Assembly: GCA_019358895.1 (NCBI GenBank)
Contig: JAHHIG010000001.1
Span: 620,001-684,000 of the forward strand
Reading direction: 5' to 3'
Length of the DNA stretch: 64,000 bases
Source of the DNA: Tildeniella nuda ZEHNDER 1965/U140
Lineage (GTDB): Bacteria > Cyanobacteriota > Cyanobacteriia > Leptolyngbyales > Leptolyngbyaceae
The translations under genes and the position numbers were made by a program. Shown piece by piece: positions 36,652 to 46,384 of the stretch. The notes below the pieces were generated by a model that saw only the letters and a list, made by a program, of their open reading frames with translations, did no database searches and was not told where the DNA came from. Numbering within the stretch: the stretch's first letter is position 1; each line of letters starts with the position of its first letter.

Positions 36652-37227
36652 CTACCGTCCCATTTTGCGTTTGAGTTCCTGTAGTTCTTCTTCGGCTTCC
36701 CAGCGTCTAAACTGATGCTCTAAGTCACCAACGCTGCTGGATGAGTTAGGAATCTGGTTCCAGCCAGCGCTGTTCCATTTTTGTTCAGTAGTGGAGGCAG
36801 CCGCACGAGTCGTCTGTGCCTGTGCCACTTTTGCCTGTACTTCTTTGCGTCGCTGCTGGATTTGTTGCTGTAACTGCTGGGTTTGCTTGAGGCGTTCTTT
36901 GAGAACTTCCATCTGCCCCCAGCGCTGGTTGCCTTTTCGCAAAAGGCTTGCTTCATGTTCCTGAGCTGGTTCTGCAAGGTCGAGCCGCCCTGATGCTTTG
37001 GCTTTCTCAATACGACCATGCCAAAGCTGAATTTCGCGGGCGATCGCCAGAATTTCATCCTGAAGCGCTTTTTCTTGTCGTCTCAGGTCGGTCATGAGCG
37101 TCAAGGTTTCTTCTTCCTGATCGCGCAGCTTCTCTTCGAGCACGAGCAGCTCTAGTTGCGGATTGTCGCGCAAAAATTCCTCGAGCCGCGTTTCGAGAAA
37201 GTTGCTGAAATCGTCAAACAGACCCAT
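36652..37227 (-). CDS. TIGR04376 family coiled-coil protein
   Basis: The 191-residue protein is almost entirely helical and starts MGLFDDFSNFLETRLEEFLRDNP, which fits TIGR04376 as I remember it. A long coiled coil (about residues 25-130) contains LRDQEEETLTLMTDLRRQEKALQDEILAIAREIQLWHGRIEKA, with the shape of PspA/Vipp1-type proteins. It is found in cyanobacteria and is uncharacterised. The C-terminal half ends in a basic EELQELKRKMGR. The gene is upstream of a hairpin repeat and downstream of a GspC/PilP-like gene in the same orientation. Function is unknown. Confidence 0.72.
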   Translation of the reverse strand: MGLFDDFSNFLETRLEEFLRDNPQLELLVLEEKLRDQEEETLTLMTDLRRQEKALQDEILAIAREIQLWHGRIEKAKASGRLDLAEPAQEHEASLLRKGNQRWGQMEVLKERLKQTQQLQQQIQQRRKEVQAKVAQAQTTRAAASTTEQKWNSAGWNQIPNSSSSVGDLEHQFRRWEAEEELQELKRKMGR

Positions 37228-37245
37228 GTGTATGCTCCGCAGGCA

Positions 37246-37393
37246 GTTGTTAGTGGTTGGTTTTTAGTCGTTAGCGAGGAAGTCAAGAGGCGAAGGGCTA
37301 AAGGATGAAGCCTAAGAAATGAAGAGAGTACTGAGTTTTGAATTAGCTTCTGACTTCCAGCTTCTAACAACCAACCACTAAAAACTAACAACT
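37246..37393. repeat. Hairpin element with TTGTTAG-type arms
   Basis: The left arm GTTGTTAGTGGTTGG (from 37246) and the right arm CCAACCACTAAAAACTAACAAC (to 37393) are complementary over about 30 bp with few mismatches. The interior also pairs in places. It fits a short inverted-repeat element of about 150 bp between two genes. Confidence 0.75.
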
Positions 37394-37394
37394 C

Positions 37395-38468
37395 CTAGAA
37401 GTTCTGACCAATAAAAACCGATCGCACTTCACCATTGCGACGAACGACTGCCTGGTTGTTAGAGACTTCAACCAGGGTCCAGCCGCTGGTAGCAATGCTT
37501 TCGCCGATGCGATAGCGCTGGGTCACACCGTTGATTTCAATGAGAGCAGCAGAGCGATCGCCCAATTCCAGCACCCCAACCAGCGTTTTGGCAATACCCG
37601 GCACCGAAAGCGGGATGGGCGGACGCACAGCGGTAGGGGCATTAGCAGTAGGCAAAGGCGCAACCGACGGTCTGCTCGACTGTGCTTGCGGCACCTGATA
37701 GATCGGTACATACAGCCGTGATAAACCTGTGGCTGGGCGGGTCGCGCTGTTTGGTGTTGCACCTGTGGTAGGGGCAGTTTGAAGATTGGGGCTACCTGGC
37801 AGTTGCACGGTAGGTAGCGCTGGCACGCCATTACTTGCAGGAGGAGAGTTACCAGAGGGTTGCTGTTGGTCGATCGCTTTGAGTGCCTGCTGCAAGTAGG
37901 TGATAAATTGATTATCGGTTGCGGCTGTAGTGGGATTGCTTGCTGCGGTCTGTGGAGCGATCGCAGCGGGTGCAGTCGGTCGCTGCGCCTGTTGGCTCAA
38001 CAGCCAGGTAGCCAGAACAGCCACCAGCGAAAGACCCCCCACGCCTAACAGCAGCCGATCATAAGAGCGCACAGACTCGCGCACAGTCTTGAGCAAGGGT
38101 TGGCGAGTCAGCGATCGCCCCATTGTCTGTTGTGCCAACAGTGCGTCATCTTCCCGCTCGTCTGTTGTGGGTGAATCAAGCTCCGATCGACGCATCAACG
38201 GTGATACTAGATCGACAAAACCACCAAACTTTGGCGCTTTTAAGGCGGGTGTCGGCGCGTCTAAAGGTACAGGCTCAGCAGGCAGCTTTGCACCGCCATC
38301 TAGCAGTCGCTCCACATCGCCAAACAAATCGTCCATTAAGCGATCGGCGTATGACTCAACCGGAAAGTTGCCCGCTTCTGTCACATCGGAGCTAAATGAG
38401 TCGGCTGAAAACAGTGGCGCAGCGGCTGGCTTGAGCAGCCCTTTACTGGCGCTGACATCCTGAGACAT
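37395..38468 (-). CDS. Membrane protein with GspC/PilP-like C-terminal domain
   Basis: The 357-residue protein has one membrane segment (about 140-160, LLLGVGGLSLVAVLATWLLS). A cytoplasmic N-terminal region without clear domains comes before it, and a long Pro/Thr/Ala-rich periplasmic linker comes after it. The C-terminal domain (about 285-357) contains AKTLVGVLELGDRSAALIEINGVTQRYRIGESI and VVRRNGEVRSVFIGQNF. This resembles PilP/GspC domains of type II secretion and type IV pilus systems. No secretion genes are adjacent. Inference: an envelope-assembly factor. Confidence 0.7.
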   Translation of the reverse strand: MSQDVSASKGLLKPAAAPLFSADSFSSDVTEAGNFPVESYADRLMDDLFGDVERLLDGGAKLPAEPVPLDAPTPALKAPKFGGFVDLVSPLMRRSELDSPTTDEREDDALLAQQTMGRSLTRQPLLKTVRESVRSYDRLLLGVGGLSLVAVLATWLLSQQAQRPTAPAAIAPQTAASNPTTAATDNQFITYLQQALKAIDQQQPSGNSPPASNGVPALPTVQLPGSPNLQTAPTTGATPNSATRPATGLSRLYVPIYQVPQAQSSRPSVAPLPTANAPTAVRPPIPLSVPGIAKTLVGVLELGDRSAALIEINGVTQRYRIGESIATSGWTLVEVSNNQAVVRRNGEVRSVFIGQNF

Positions 38469-38860
38469 AGTTCGCCCATTAAGGAGTTTAAGACACGAGA
38501 GTAGTATAGAAGATGCAAACCATTTGGGAGCATCTAGATTTAAAGCGATTTCATCTGTAGCGCTCCTAAACGAATCGTGAGAAGCAATATGGCTATCAGC
38601 TTTTAGCAGTCAGCGGTCAGCCATCAGCTTTTCTCTGATCGCTCAATGCTTTAGTGCGGCTCACAACTGATTTGGGACTGCTGTATAAGCAGCGATCGCT
38701 GCATAGTTTGTAGAATGCCTCACCCTAGCAGCAGATCGGACAAAACGATCGCTTCTCTGCTAATTGTTCAAAAAACTACAGAAATCGTCCAACCACTATT
38801 TTTCTAGAATGCACCTTTCTCCAGAACGCACAGCGCTTCAAACTAACTATAGAAACCTTA

Positions 38861-39017
38861 TAGCGGTTCCCATTAGAGTAGTACAAGGGCTGGGGTTTTA
38901 AGGCAGAAGGCAGGAGGCAGAAGGAAAGCCGACGTTCTCTTTAACTTCTGCCCTCTGCTCTCTGCCCTTTGCCCTCTGCCTCTTTGCAACTGTACTTCAC
39001 TGGATTAGGAACCGCTA
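38861..39017. repeat. Long hairpin repeat with TAGCGGTTCC termini
   Basis: The ends TAGCGGTTCC (38861) and GGAACCGCTA (to 39017) form an imperfect 26-bp terminal inverted repeat including AGTAGTACA/TGTACTTCA. Between them a GGCAGAAGGCAGGAGGCAG arm pairs with CTTCTGCCCTCTGCTCTCTGCC. This is the clearest complete copy of the repeat whose fragments appear elsewhere. It is probably mobilised as a MITE. The rest of the gap 38469-39124 holds no gene. Confidence 0.75.
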
Positions 39018-39124
39018 CACCGTAACGTCTCTATAGAAAGCCAACCCCTCAAGTTGAGAGCATTACTGATCGGACGATCGTACAGCGCTATCAATTGCTG
39101 AGTTCTGTCAAAATCGCGGTGGCT

Positions 39125-39535
39125 TTATCGCAAATACTCTTTCGTCAGCTCATTTTTGTAAAATGTGGCAATGTCGTATTCAATGTTGTCTAACAGAATC
39201 GAAAAATTTGTCCGATCGTAATCACCCTCAAGAAAAGTTTCCAGAAACAGATCATCGTCTTGACCAATATATGCTTTCATAAAGAGAAAAACAGTATTCA
39301 AATCATTCACATATTCCAGAAGATGCATTCGGTTAATATTGGGTTCGACCGAGTAAATCGTACTGACCAAAACGCCTCTACCCAGCATTTGTCTAACGAA
39401 AAGGTTAGCCTTTCTGAGGTGGCGACCAAAAATGGTATCGTCATCCTCTTCGACATGATAGCCATTGAATTCTAGATGATTCCGATAGTAGGCGAGGGGA
39501 TGAGCAACAGCATCACTAATACCGAGATCTTGCAT
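39125..39535 (-). CDS. YbjN-like conserved hypothetical protein
   Basis: The 136-residue protein begins MQDLGISDAVAHPLAYYRNHLEF, and its middle region (LVSTIYSVEPNINRMHLLEYVNDLNTVFLFMKAYI) resembles the YbjN/type III secretion chaperone-like fold. It has no signal peptide or catalytic motif. YbjN-like proteins are thought to be small regulatory or chaperone proteins. The assignment is tentative. It stands alone, divergent from mutS with a gap of about 140 bp. Confidence 0.5.
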   Translation of the reverse strand: MQDLGISDAVAHPLAYYRNHLEFNGYHVEEDDDTIFGRHLRKANLFVRQMLGRGVLVSTIYSVEPNINRMHLLEYVNDLNTVFLFMKAYIGQDDDLFLETFLEGDYDRTNFSILLDNIEYDIATFYKNELTKEYLR

Positions 39536-39677
39536 GAGTTTTCAGCCTCATAAATGATTAAGTTGAGTTGAGAGACGTTCTGGCAGTCTCCCAGCTAGTT
39601 GAACCCTAGCGTTCCCCATAAAGACGATGGCGAATCAACGTTAAAGTGATTGAAGACCTTTGCCCTGACATTGATTC

Positions 39678-42587
39678 ATGACGGATGCTGCCTCTACCTC
39701 TGAGTTTACAAATGGGTTGCCAGAACGCTTAGTGAAACACGCGGTACGCTATGCCGACCATCGATCGGTCGATCGCGCCTTGCTCACACCCATGATTCGT
39801 CATTACGTGGAGCTGAAAGATCAGTATCCTCACGCTCTATTGCTCTATCGCGTGGGCGATTTTTTCGAGACGTTTTTTCAAGATGCGATCGCCATTGCTC
39901 GTGAGCTAGAGCTGATTTTGACCGCGAAAGATGCAGGCAAAGAAGTCGGCAAAGTACCGCTGGCAGGCATTCCCCATCACGCGCTCGATCGCTACTGTGC
40001 GGTGCTGGTCGAGAAAGGCTTTGCGATCGCCGTTTGTGACCAGATGGAAGATGCTGCCGAAGCTCAGGGACAGCTTGTGCGGCGCGATATTACCCGCGTG
40101 ATCACTCCCGGCACCATTCTCGAAGAAGGGATGCTCAATGCTCGTCGCAACAATTTTTTAGCCGCAGTTGTGATCGCGGGCAACCATTGGGGGCTGGCGT
40201 ATGCCGATGTCTCTACTGGCGAATTTCTCACCACGCAGGCGCAAGAGCTAGAGCAGTTAACCCAGGAATTGATGCGCTTACAGCCATCTGAAGTATTGGT
40301 GCCTACCAACGCGCCCGATCTAGTCAGCCTGCTGCGACCAGGAGAAAAATCAGAGCATTTGCCGGATTGCCTGCCGCCCCAGTTTTGCTACACGCTACGA
40401 TCGCATGCTCCCTTTGTCCTGTCAGAAGCCCGCTATCGCTTGCTGCAACGCTTTCGGGTGCGATCGCTCGAAGGCATGGGCTGTGAACACTTGCCACTGG
40501 CAGTCCGGGCAGCAGGCGGACTGTTGGAATATGTGGAAACCAGCACAGAGAGAGGCATAGGAAGGGATAAAGGCGAACGGATAAAGGCTAAAAAGCAGGA
40601 AGTGACGGATCAAGACGATCGTCAAGACTCTTCTCCTGCCTCTCCTCTCCCCTCTCTCCTCCATCCTGCCGCCCTTAAAACCTTTCCCCTACAGCCGCTC
40701 TGCACCTATACACTCACTGAGTATTTGGTGATTGACCACCAGACGCGGCGCAATCTAGAAATTACGCAAACGGCGCGGGATGGTACCTATCATGGGTCAT
40801 TGCTGTGGGCACTTGACAAAACAGTGACGGCGATGGGCAGTCGGGCACTGCGACGCTGGCTCCTGCAACCATTGCTGAAGCTAGCACAGATTGACGATCG
40901 CCAGGAGACGATCGCCGAACTGGTTGAAAACGGCTCTCTGCGCCAAACGCTACAACGCCTGCTCAAGCAAATCTACGACCTGGAACGGTTGGCGGGTCGT
41001 GCTGGTTCAGGCACCGCGAATGCCCGCGATCTGGTCGCGCTGGCAGACTCTCTTGACAAACTACCCGATTTGGGGCGACTGGTGGAAGGAACGCGATCGC
41101 GCTACCTGCAAGACCTCCAGACCGTGCCGCCGATTTTAGAGCAGTTGGGTCAGCATCTCCACGCTCATCTGGTCGAAACGCCACCGCTGTACCTCACGGA
41201 TGGCAACCTGATTCGCTCAGGAGTCAACGCCCAGTTAGATTCCCTGCGTGAGCAAGTCGATGCCGATCAAGACTGGATCAGGAACCTGGAAGTGGTCGAG
41301 CGCGATCGCACAGGCATTCCCACGCTCAAAGTGGGTTATAACAAAACCTTTGGTTACTACATCAGCATTTCTCGCGCCAAAGCGGGGCAGCAGGTGCCCG
41401 ATGGCTACACCCGTAAGCAGACTCTCACTAGCGAAGAGCGCTACATCACTCAAGATCTCAAAGAGCGAGAAAATCGCATTCAATTGGCGCAAGACAGCTT
41501 GAACCATCTGGAATACGAAATTTTTGCCGCGTTGCGATCGCAGGTTGGTGAACAGGCAGAACTCATCCGTACGGTGGCACGATCGGTGGCGGCGATCGAC
41601 GTCCTTTGCGGGTTGGCAGAAGTAGCGGTGTATCAGGGCTACTGCCGCCCTGAAATGCTTGCTAACCGTGCAATTCAAATCCTCGAAGGTCGTCATCCTG
41701 TGGTGGAGCAATCATTGCCAGCGGGTTTCTTTGTGCCCAATTCAACGGGATTAGGGGGGCAGGGGTCAAAGAGCGGAGGGCAGGAAACCGCAGAGACGCA
41801 GAGGCGCGGAGATTTAATTCAAAACTCAGAACTCGAAACTCAAAACTCTTCCCCATACCCCACACCCCACACCCCACACCCCACCCCCGATCTGATTGTT
41901 CTTACCGGACCCAACGCTAGCGGCAAAAGCTGTTATCTCCGTCAGGTGGGGTTGATTCAACTGATGGCTCAGGTGGGCAGCTTTGTTCCAGCGCAGACAA
42001 CGACACTAGGCGTTTGCGATCGCATCTTCACCCGTGTCGGCGCAGTCGATGATCTGGCAACCGGGCAGTCCACTTTTATGGTGGAAATGAATGAAACGGC
42101 AAATATTTTGAATCACGCCACACCGAGATCGCTCGTCCTTTTGGATGAAATTGGACGCGGAACGGCAACATTTGATGGGCTGTCGATCGCCTGGGCAGTC
42201 GCCGAACATCTAGCAACGGAAATCGGCGCTCGCACAATTTTTGCGACCCACTATCACGAACTCAACGAGCTAGCGTCGATTCTACCGAATGTCGCTAACT
42301 ATCAAGTTGTGGTCAAAGAATTGCTGGATCAAATTATCTTTTTGCACAAGGTACAGCCTGGTGGTGCCGATCGCTCCTACGGCATCGAAGCGGGACGGTT
42401 GGCAGGTTTACCCGCATCCGTGATTCAACGAGCGCGGCAGGTGATGGGGCAGATTGAGAAACATAGCAAAATTGCGATCGGCTTACGTAAAGGTGGTCGA
42501 ACTAATCACTCTGCTCATGAAAAGAATGGCAAAGCGTATCAGGTTAGTCAACCGATCGAACAGTTAGATATTTTTGGTGAAGGGTAA
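39678..42587 (+). CDS. mutS: DNA mismatch repair protein MutS, with two repeat-derived insertions
   Basis: This 969-residue protein is about 80-100 residues longer than typical cyanobacterial MutS. It recognises mismatches and starts repair with MutL. The mismatch-binding domain near the N-terminus has [12 protein letters not shown] with the Phe-x-Glu motif. The ATPase has Walker [11 protein letters not shown] at about 744-752 and Walker [12 protein letters not shown]. Two insertions come from dispersed repeats: residues about 291-330 (nt 40551-40668), and about 690-736 (nt 41746-41888), just before Walker A. Both keep the frame open. The second contains TAETQRRG, also found in the decarboxylase. 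The start is ATG 39678. Confidence 0.94.
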   Translation: MTDAASTSEFTNGLPERLVKHAVRYADHRSVDRALLTPMIRHYVELKDQYPHALLLYRVGDFFETFFQDAIAIARELELILTAKDAGKEVGKVPLAGIPHHALDRYCAVLVEKGFAIAVCDQMEDAAEAQGQLVRRDITRVITPGTILEEGMLNARRNNFLAAVVIAGNHWGLAYADVSTGEFLTTQAQELEQLTQELMRLQPSEVLVPTNAPDLVSLLRPGEKSEHLPDCLPPQFCYTLRSHAPFVLSEARYRLLQRFRVRSLEGMGCEHLPLAVRAAGGLLEYVETSTERGIGRDKGERIKAKKQEVTDQDDRQDSSPASPLPSLLHPAALKTFPLQPLCTYTLTEYLVIDHQTRRNLEITQTARDGTYHGSLLWALDKTVTAMGSRALRRWLLQPLLKLAQIDDRQETIAELVENGSLRQTLQRLLKQIYDLERLAGRAGSGTANARDLVALADSLDKLPDLGRLVEGTRSRYLQDLQTVPPILEQLGQHLHAHLVETPPLYLTDGNLIRSGVNAQLDSLREQVDADQDWIRNLEVVERDRTGIPTLKVGYNKTFGYYISISRAKAGQQVPDGYTRKQTLTSEERYITQDLKERENRIQLAQDSLNHLEYEIFAALRSQVGEQAELIRTVARSVAAIDVLCGLAEVAVYQGYCRPEMLANRAIQILEGRHPVVEQSLPAGFFVPNSTGLGGQGSKSGGQETAETQRRGDLIQNSELETQNSSPYPTPHTPHPTPDLIVLTGPNASGKSCYLRQVGLIQLMAQVGSFVPAQTTTLGVCDRIFTRVGAVDDLATGQSTFMVEMNETANILNHATPRSLVLLDEIGRGTATFDGLSIAWAVAEHLATEIGARTIFATHYHELNELASILPNVANYQVVVKELLDQIIFLHKVQPGGADRSYGIEAGRLAGLPASVIQRARQVMGQIEKHSKIAIGLRKGGRTNHSAHEKNGKAYQVSQPIEQLDIFGEG
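40551..40668. repeat. Repeat-derived in-frame insertion 1 in mutS
   Basis: GGATAAAGGC-type units and a CCTCTCCTCTCCCC block, the same composition as the intergenic repeats, are found between the conserved parts of the MutS core. The open frame is continuous. Confidence 0.7.
41746..41888. repeat. Repeat-derived in-frame insertion 2 in mutS
   Basis: The stretch contains the 26-bp AACCGCAGAGACGCAGAGGC-type segment (41786-41811), AAAACTCAGAACTCG-like units, and about four CCCCACAC units. It lies directly before the Walker A motif of MutS. Confidence 0.9.
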
Positions 42588-42599
42588 TCTGGCTGCTCA

Positions 42600-42630
42600 G
42601 ATCCCCGACTTCTCAAAGAAGCCGGGGATC
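42600..42630. terminator. ATCCCCGACTT hairpin, terminator candidate
   Basis: GATCCCCGACTT (42600-42611) pairs with AAGCCGGGGATC (42619-42630), with one A-C mismatch. It is positioned between the convergent mutS and GGDEF-EAL genes. The core GATCCCCGACTTCT also occurs in the element at 57545-57645, so this is a dispersed repeat too. Confidence 0.6.
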
Positions 42631-42636
42631 TTGCGT

Positions 42637-44448
42637 TCACGAGTAGGAGGAAAGTAACGCTTTTATTTTCTCTGCTTCGAGCGGCTTGAAGAAGAAAAAA
42701 CCCTGTCCAAAATCGCAGCTTAGTGCCTTTAAATGACTGAGCTGAGTTTGAGTTTCAATGCCTTCCGCCACAACAGTCATGCCCATTTTGTGAGCAATGT
42801 TGATGATCAATGGAACCAGCCCTAAACTGTCTGAGCTTTCGCCCATTTGTTGAACGAAAGAGCGATCGATCTTGAGCGTATTCACCGGAAACGAATGTAG
42901 GTAACTGAGTGATGAATAGCCAGTGCCAAAATCATCAATACTGACCTGAATCTGTCGTTTTTGCAGCTCTTGCAAGATGCTTGCTGTCGTTTGTGCATTT
43001 TGCATAATGGCGCTTTCGGTAATTTCGAGCTTGAGCTGTTGAGGGTTGAGCTGCGTTTCAGCAAGGATCTGATCGATTTGCTTCACTAAATCAGCTTGTG
43101 CAAATTGACGTGCCGAAACATTAACGCTCATTGTGAGTGGCAAATCAGTTAGTTTCTCGTCTTGCCAGTGTCGCAATTGTTGACACGATTGATGTAGTAC
43201 CCAATGCCCAATTTGTGTAATTAAACCTGTTTCTTCAGCAATAGGAATGAAAGTGGCTGGCGAAATTAACCCTTGCTGGGGATGAAGCCAGCGCACGAGT
43301 GCTTCAAAGCCAATAATGCTGCCCGTCGCGATCGCCATGATGGGCTGATAATGGACGATAAATTCATGTTGATGGATGGCTTTGCGTAAGTCGGTTTCGA
43401 GCTGTAATCGCTGTAGAGCAAGGTGGTGCAGCGAAGGGTCAAAAATTTGGTACGGCGGGTTGCCAGAGGCTTTAGCCCGATACATGGCAATATCTGCGTC
43501 GCGCAAGATGTGTTCAGGTTGACTATAGTCTGCGTTGCTGATCGCAATACCAATGCTAGCGGTAATAAAAATCTCGTGTCGGTCTAGCTGAAACGGTTTG
43601 GCAAAGGCATCCAGGCTCTGGTGAACCGTCTGCATGAGACTGTCTAAATCGTCAAATGCCAGCAGCACCGTAAACTCATCGCCGCCGAGACGTGCGAGAG
43701 TGGCATGAGATGGCAAGGTTGCTGTAAGACGACGGGCGATCGCCAGTAGAAGTTCATCGCCGACGAAGTGACCTAAAGAATCATTCACAACTTTGAAGCG
43801 ATCGCAGTCCAGGAACAACACGGCAAAGCGTGCAGTGGCATCAGCCTGGCTGTCATCAAGCGCCTTTTTCGTGCGATCGATAAATAAGGCACGATTGGGT
43901 AAGCCTGTAAGCGCATCGTGGTGCGCCATTTCTAACAGTTGCGCCTGAAGCACTTTGCGCTCAAGCATTTCGCGGTAGAGTTCACGGTTCGCAACTTCAA
44001 GTTGGTGAGTCCGTTCTTTAACGCGCTCTTCTAATTGCGTATTGAACTGTTGTGTTCTGATTTCGGCTGCCCTGAGTGCCAGTTGGTTTTGCACGCGCAG
44101 TAGCACCTCTTCCAACTGAAACGGCTTACTAATGTAGTCCGCCCCACCCACCGTAAATGCCTTTGCTTTATCCAAGCCGTCAGTCAGAGCGCTCAAAAAA
44201 ATCACTGGAATACTGGCAGTGTCTGACTTCGCTTTTAACGTCTCACAGAGCGTGTAGCCATCCATTTCGGGCATCATAATGTCGAGCAGAATCAAATCTG
44301 GCAGCACGACCTGAACGGCACTGAGCGCCATCTTGCCACTGAGCGCCTGCCGTACTTGGTATCCTTCTTTTGTCAACATGGATGAAAGGAGGCGCAGGTT
44401 GAGTGGCGTGTCATCAATCACAAGGATGTCTGCTTTAGTCATGTCCAC
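42637..44448 (-). CDS. Response regulator with GGDEF and EAL domains
   Basis: The 603-residue protein has three domains in order. The REC domain at about 7-125 has phosphoacceptor Asp56 in LILLDIMMP. The GGDEF domain at about 178-340 has the active site RLGGDEF at 253-259. The EAL domain at about 355-600 has EAL at 382-384. It combines a diguanylate cyclase and a c-di-GMP phosphodiesterase, and both motifs are intact. It is presumably phosphorylated by an unidentified histidine kinase not encoded nearby. It acts in cytoplasmic c-di-GMP signalling, which in cyanobacteria affects motility, aggregation and light responses. The start is ATG 44448. Confidence 0.93.
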   Translation of the reverse strand: MDMTKADILVIDDTPLNLRLLSSMLTKEGYQVRQALSGKMALSAVQVVLPDLILLDIMMPEMDGYTLCETLKAKSDTASIPVIFLSALTDGLDKAKAFTVGGADYISKPFQLEEVLLRVQNQLALRAAEIRTQQFNTQLEERVKERTHQLEVANRELYREMLERKVLQAQLLEMAHHDALTGLPNRALFIDRTKKALDDSQADATARFAVLFLDCDRFKVVNDSLGHFVGDELLLAIARRLTATLPSHATLARLGGDEFTVLLAFDDLDSLMQTVHQSLDAFAKPFQLDRHEIFITASIGIAISNADYSQPEHILRDADIAMYRAKASGNPPYQIFDPSLHHLALQRLQLETDLRKAIHQHEFIVHYQPIMAIATGSIIGFEALVRWLHPQQGLISPATFIPIAEETGLITQIGHWVLHQSCQQLRHWQDEKLTDLPLTMSVNVSARQFAQADLVKQIDQILAETQLNPQQLKLEITESAIMQNAQTTASILQELQKRQIQVSIDDFGTGYSSLSYLHSFPVNTLKIDRSFVQQMGESSDSLGLVPLIINIAHKMGMTVVAEGIETQTQLSHLKALSCDFGQGFFFFKPLEAEKIKALLSSYS

Positions 44449-44772
44449 TGTGCCTGTCGTTCATGGGAAGGGCTTAGCGTTTCTCTTAAGTGGTGTGGCT
44501 GGGTACATGGCGCGATCGCAGACGCAAGTACCACTGAGCACAGACGCTACCTGTCCATTCTGCCGCTGTATCTAGATTACCCCTTCGTTAAAGGATGACG
44601 CTGCCTTGAGCTAGTGTGCCCAAATGATCTCCAGGCACAGCAAAAGATAAGGTAGTTAGAATACTGCCCAAGCAATGCGGTTACTTGCTAAGGTCTGACG
44701 GAAAAACGCGAGTAACGGTTGCCAGTAGACGAAGGCACAAATCGTGTAAGGACGATCGCGCCCCCTGAACCC
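44449..44772. other. Intergenic region without recognisable features
   Basis: No gene, RNA or clear repeat is seen here. It separates the GGDEF-EAL gene and ychF. Confidence 0.5.
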
Positions 44773-45864
44773 CTACACATTAAAGCGGAACAGCAAGACA
44801 TCACCTTCCTGCACAATGTATTCCTTCCCTTCGCTGCGAACCAGCCCTTTTTCCTTAGCAGCGCTCATCGAGCCAGTAGTGGTGAGGTCTTTATAAGCAA
44901 CCGTTTCAGCACGGATGAAACCACGCTCGAAATCTGTGTGAATGACCCCTGCGGCTTGAGGCGCAAACATCCCAGCATGAATCGTCCACGCGCGCGTTTC
45001 TTTGGGTCCGGTTGTGAAGTAGGTGCGGAGTCCGAGCAAGGCGTAAGTCGCACGAATGAGGGATTTCAATCCGCCTTCTTGCACACCCAGCGATTCGAGA
45101 AAGTCGGCGCGATCGGCTTCGGGAATGTCAACCAGCTCGGATTCTACCTGCGCGGAAATGATAACGACCTGAGCGTTGTCTGTGGCGGCGATCGCCTGCA
45201 CTTCTTCAACCCAGGCGTTACCCGTTGCTAGATCGTCTTCGGAAACGTTAGTAGCATAGATAATGGGCTTGCGCGTCAGTAGCCCCAATGCTTTGATGGC
45301 AGCCTCTTCGTCTTCATTGAGGCTTACCTGACGGGCAGGTTTGCCTTCGTTGAGCACTGCTGTCAGCTTTTCTAGAGCATCCACTTCGACTTGCAGTTCT
45401 TTGTTGCCACGCGCTTGCTTGCGGGCGCGATCGATCCGCTTTTCAATTTGCCCCAGATCTGCCAATGCCAGCTCCAGGTTAATCACTTCAATATCGCGGG
45501 CAGGGTCTACAGAACCGGAGACGTGAATAATATCGTCATCGTCAAAGCAGCGCACAACATGCACGATCGCGTCCACTTCACGAATATTTGCCAAAAACTG
45601 GTTGCCTAGCCCTTCACCCTGGCTGGCTCCCTTCACCAAACCAGCGATATCCACAAACTCAACTCGTGTGGGCACAATTTCTGCCGAGCTTGAAATGGTT
45701 GCAAGCACACTCAGCCGTTCGTCGGGCACAGAGACCACACCCACATTCGGCTCGATCGTACAGAAGGGAAAGTTGGCAGCTTGCGCTTTTGCATTGGCAA
45801 CCAGCGCGTTAAACAAAGTAGATTTTCCGACGTTGGGCAGTCCCACAATCCCGGCTCGCAGCAT
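44773..45864 (-). CDS. ychF: Redox-regulated ATPase YchF (OLA1 family)
   Basis: The 363-residue protein matches YchF/OLA1. The G1 motif is GLPNVGKST at 8-16, and the family's altered G4 motif appears as YATNVSEDD instead of NKxD, which explains the preference for ATP over GTP. A coiled-coil insertion lies in the middle (about 125-165), followed by a C-terminal TGS-type domain with [34 protein letters not shown]. It binds ribosomes and affects translation and stress responses. It is highly conserved and a single-copy gene. Confidence 0.94.
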   Translation of the reverse strand: MLRAGIVGLPNVGKSTLFNALVANAKAQAANFPFCTIEPNVGVVSVPDERLSVLATISSSAEIVPTRVEFVDIAGLVKGASQGEGLGNQFLANIREVDAIVHVVRCFDDDDIIHVSGSVDPARDIEVINLELALADLGQIEKRIDRARKQARGNKELQVEVDALEKLTAVLNEGKPARQVSLNEDEEAAIKALGLLTRKPIIYATNVSEDDLATGNAWVEEVQAIAATDNAQVVIISAQVESELVDIPEADRADFLESLGVQEGGLKSLIRATYALLGLRTYFTTGPKETRAWTIHAGMFAPQAAGVIHTDFERGFIRAETVAYKDLTTTGSMSAAKEKGLVRSEGKEYIVQEGDVLLFRFNV

Positions 45865-46015
45865 CGATTTTAGAGTTTAGTTAGGTGATTTTCGATCGAA
45901 CAGTCTGCTGAACAAAACCAGCACTAACCACTATTGTAGGTTTTGGCTCGTTTTTTCCGATCGATTCGCCCAATCTAAAATCGTCAACCTTTATGCTCTA
46001 CCCTCAAACGCCTAA

Positions 46016-46228
46016 TTAAACAGGCTCTGGAATCGTTTGTGGAATGGTTCCAGGTACCGTTTGTGGAATGGTTCCAGGGACAGGCTCTGGCACTGGTCCA
46101 GGAATCGGTTCCGGTACGGGTCCAGGAATTGGCTCTGGCACTGGTCCGGGAATTGGTTCTGGCACAGGTACAGGATTAGGAACCGGTGGCTCAGGCATCG
46201 GCACTGGTATATCAGGTGTATAAATCAT
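46016..46228 (-). CDS. Proline-rich repeat protein (PEPIPGPV units)
   Basis: The 70-residue product starts at ATG 46228 with MIYTPDIPVP and continues with three exact PEPIPGPV units, followed by variants ending GTIPQT. Short proteins of this composition are found in cyanobacteria, and the unit is regular at both protein and DNA level, so it might also be a DNA repeat. No clear ribosome-binding site is seen. I do not recognise its function. Confidence 0.45.
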   Translation of the reverse strand: MIYTPDIPVPMPEPPVPNPVPVPEPIPGPVPEPIPGPVPEPIPGPVPEPVPGTIPQTVPGTIPQTIPEPV

Positions 46229-46384
46229 GTGGTTTTACTTGAGTGGTGGCACCTTTCTACCGTAGAAAGCGGTGGGAAAGATTACATCTTCCTAACTAGG
46301 CATCACCTTTGGTGGAGAGACTTCTGTACGTGTCGCCAATCAGTGCGATGGTAGGAAAACGTTCACACAACAGCAACCTGCTTC

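Noticed and set aside
44449-44772. tRNA-like sequence in this gap
   Set aside because: I looked for a T-loop and acceptor stem but found no consistent cloverleaf. No tRNA was found anywhere in the window by eye.
46037-46354. Plus-strand frame rich in Trp, Arg and Asn
   Set aside because: It is the complement of the PEPIPGPV-coding DNA and has no plausible protein composition.
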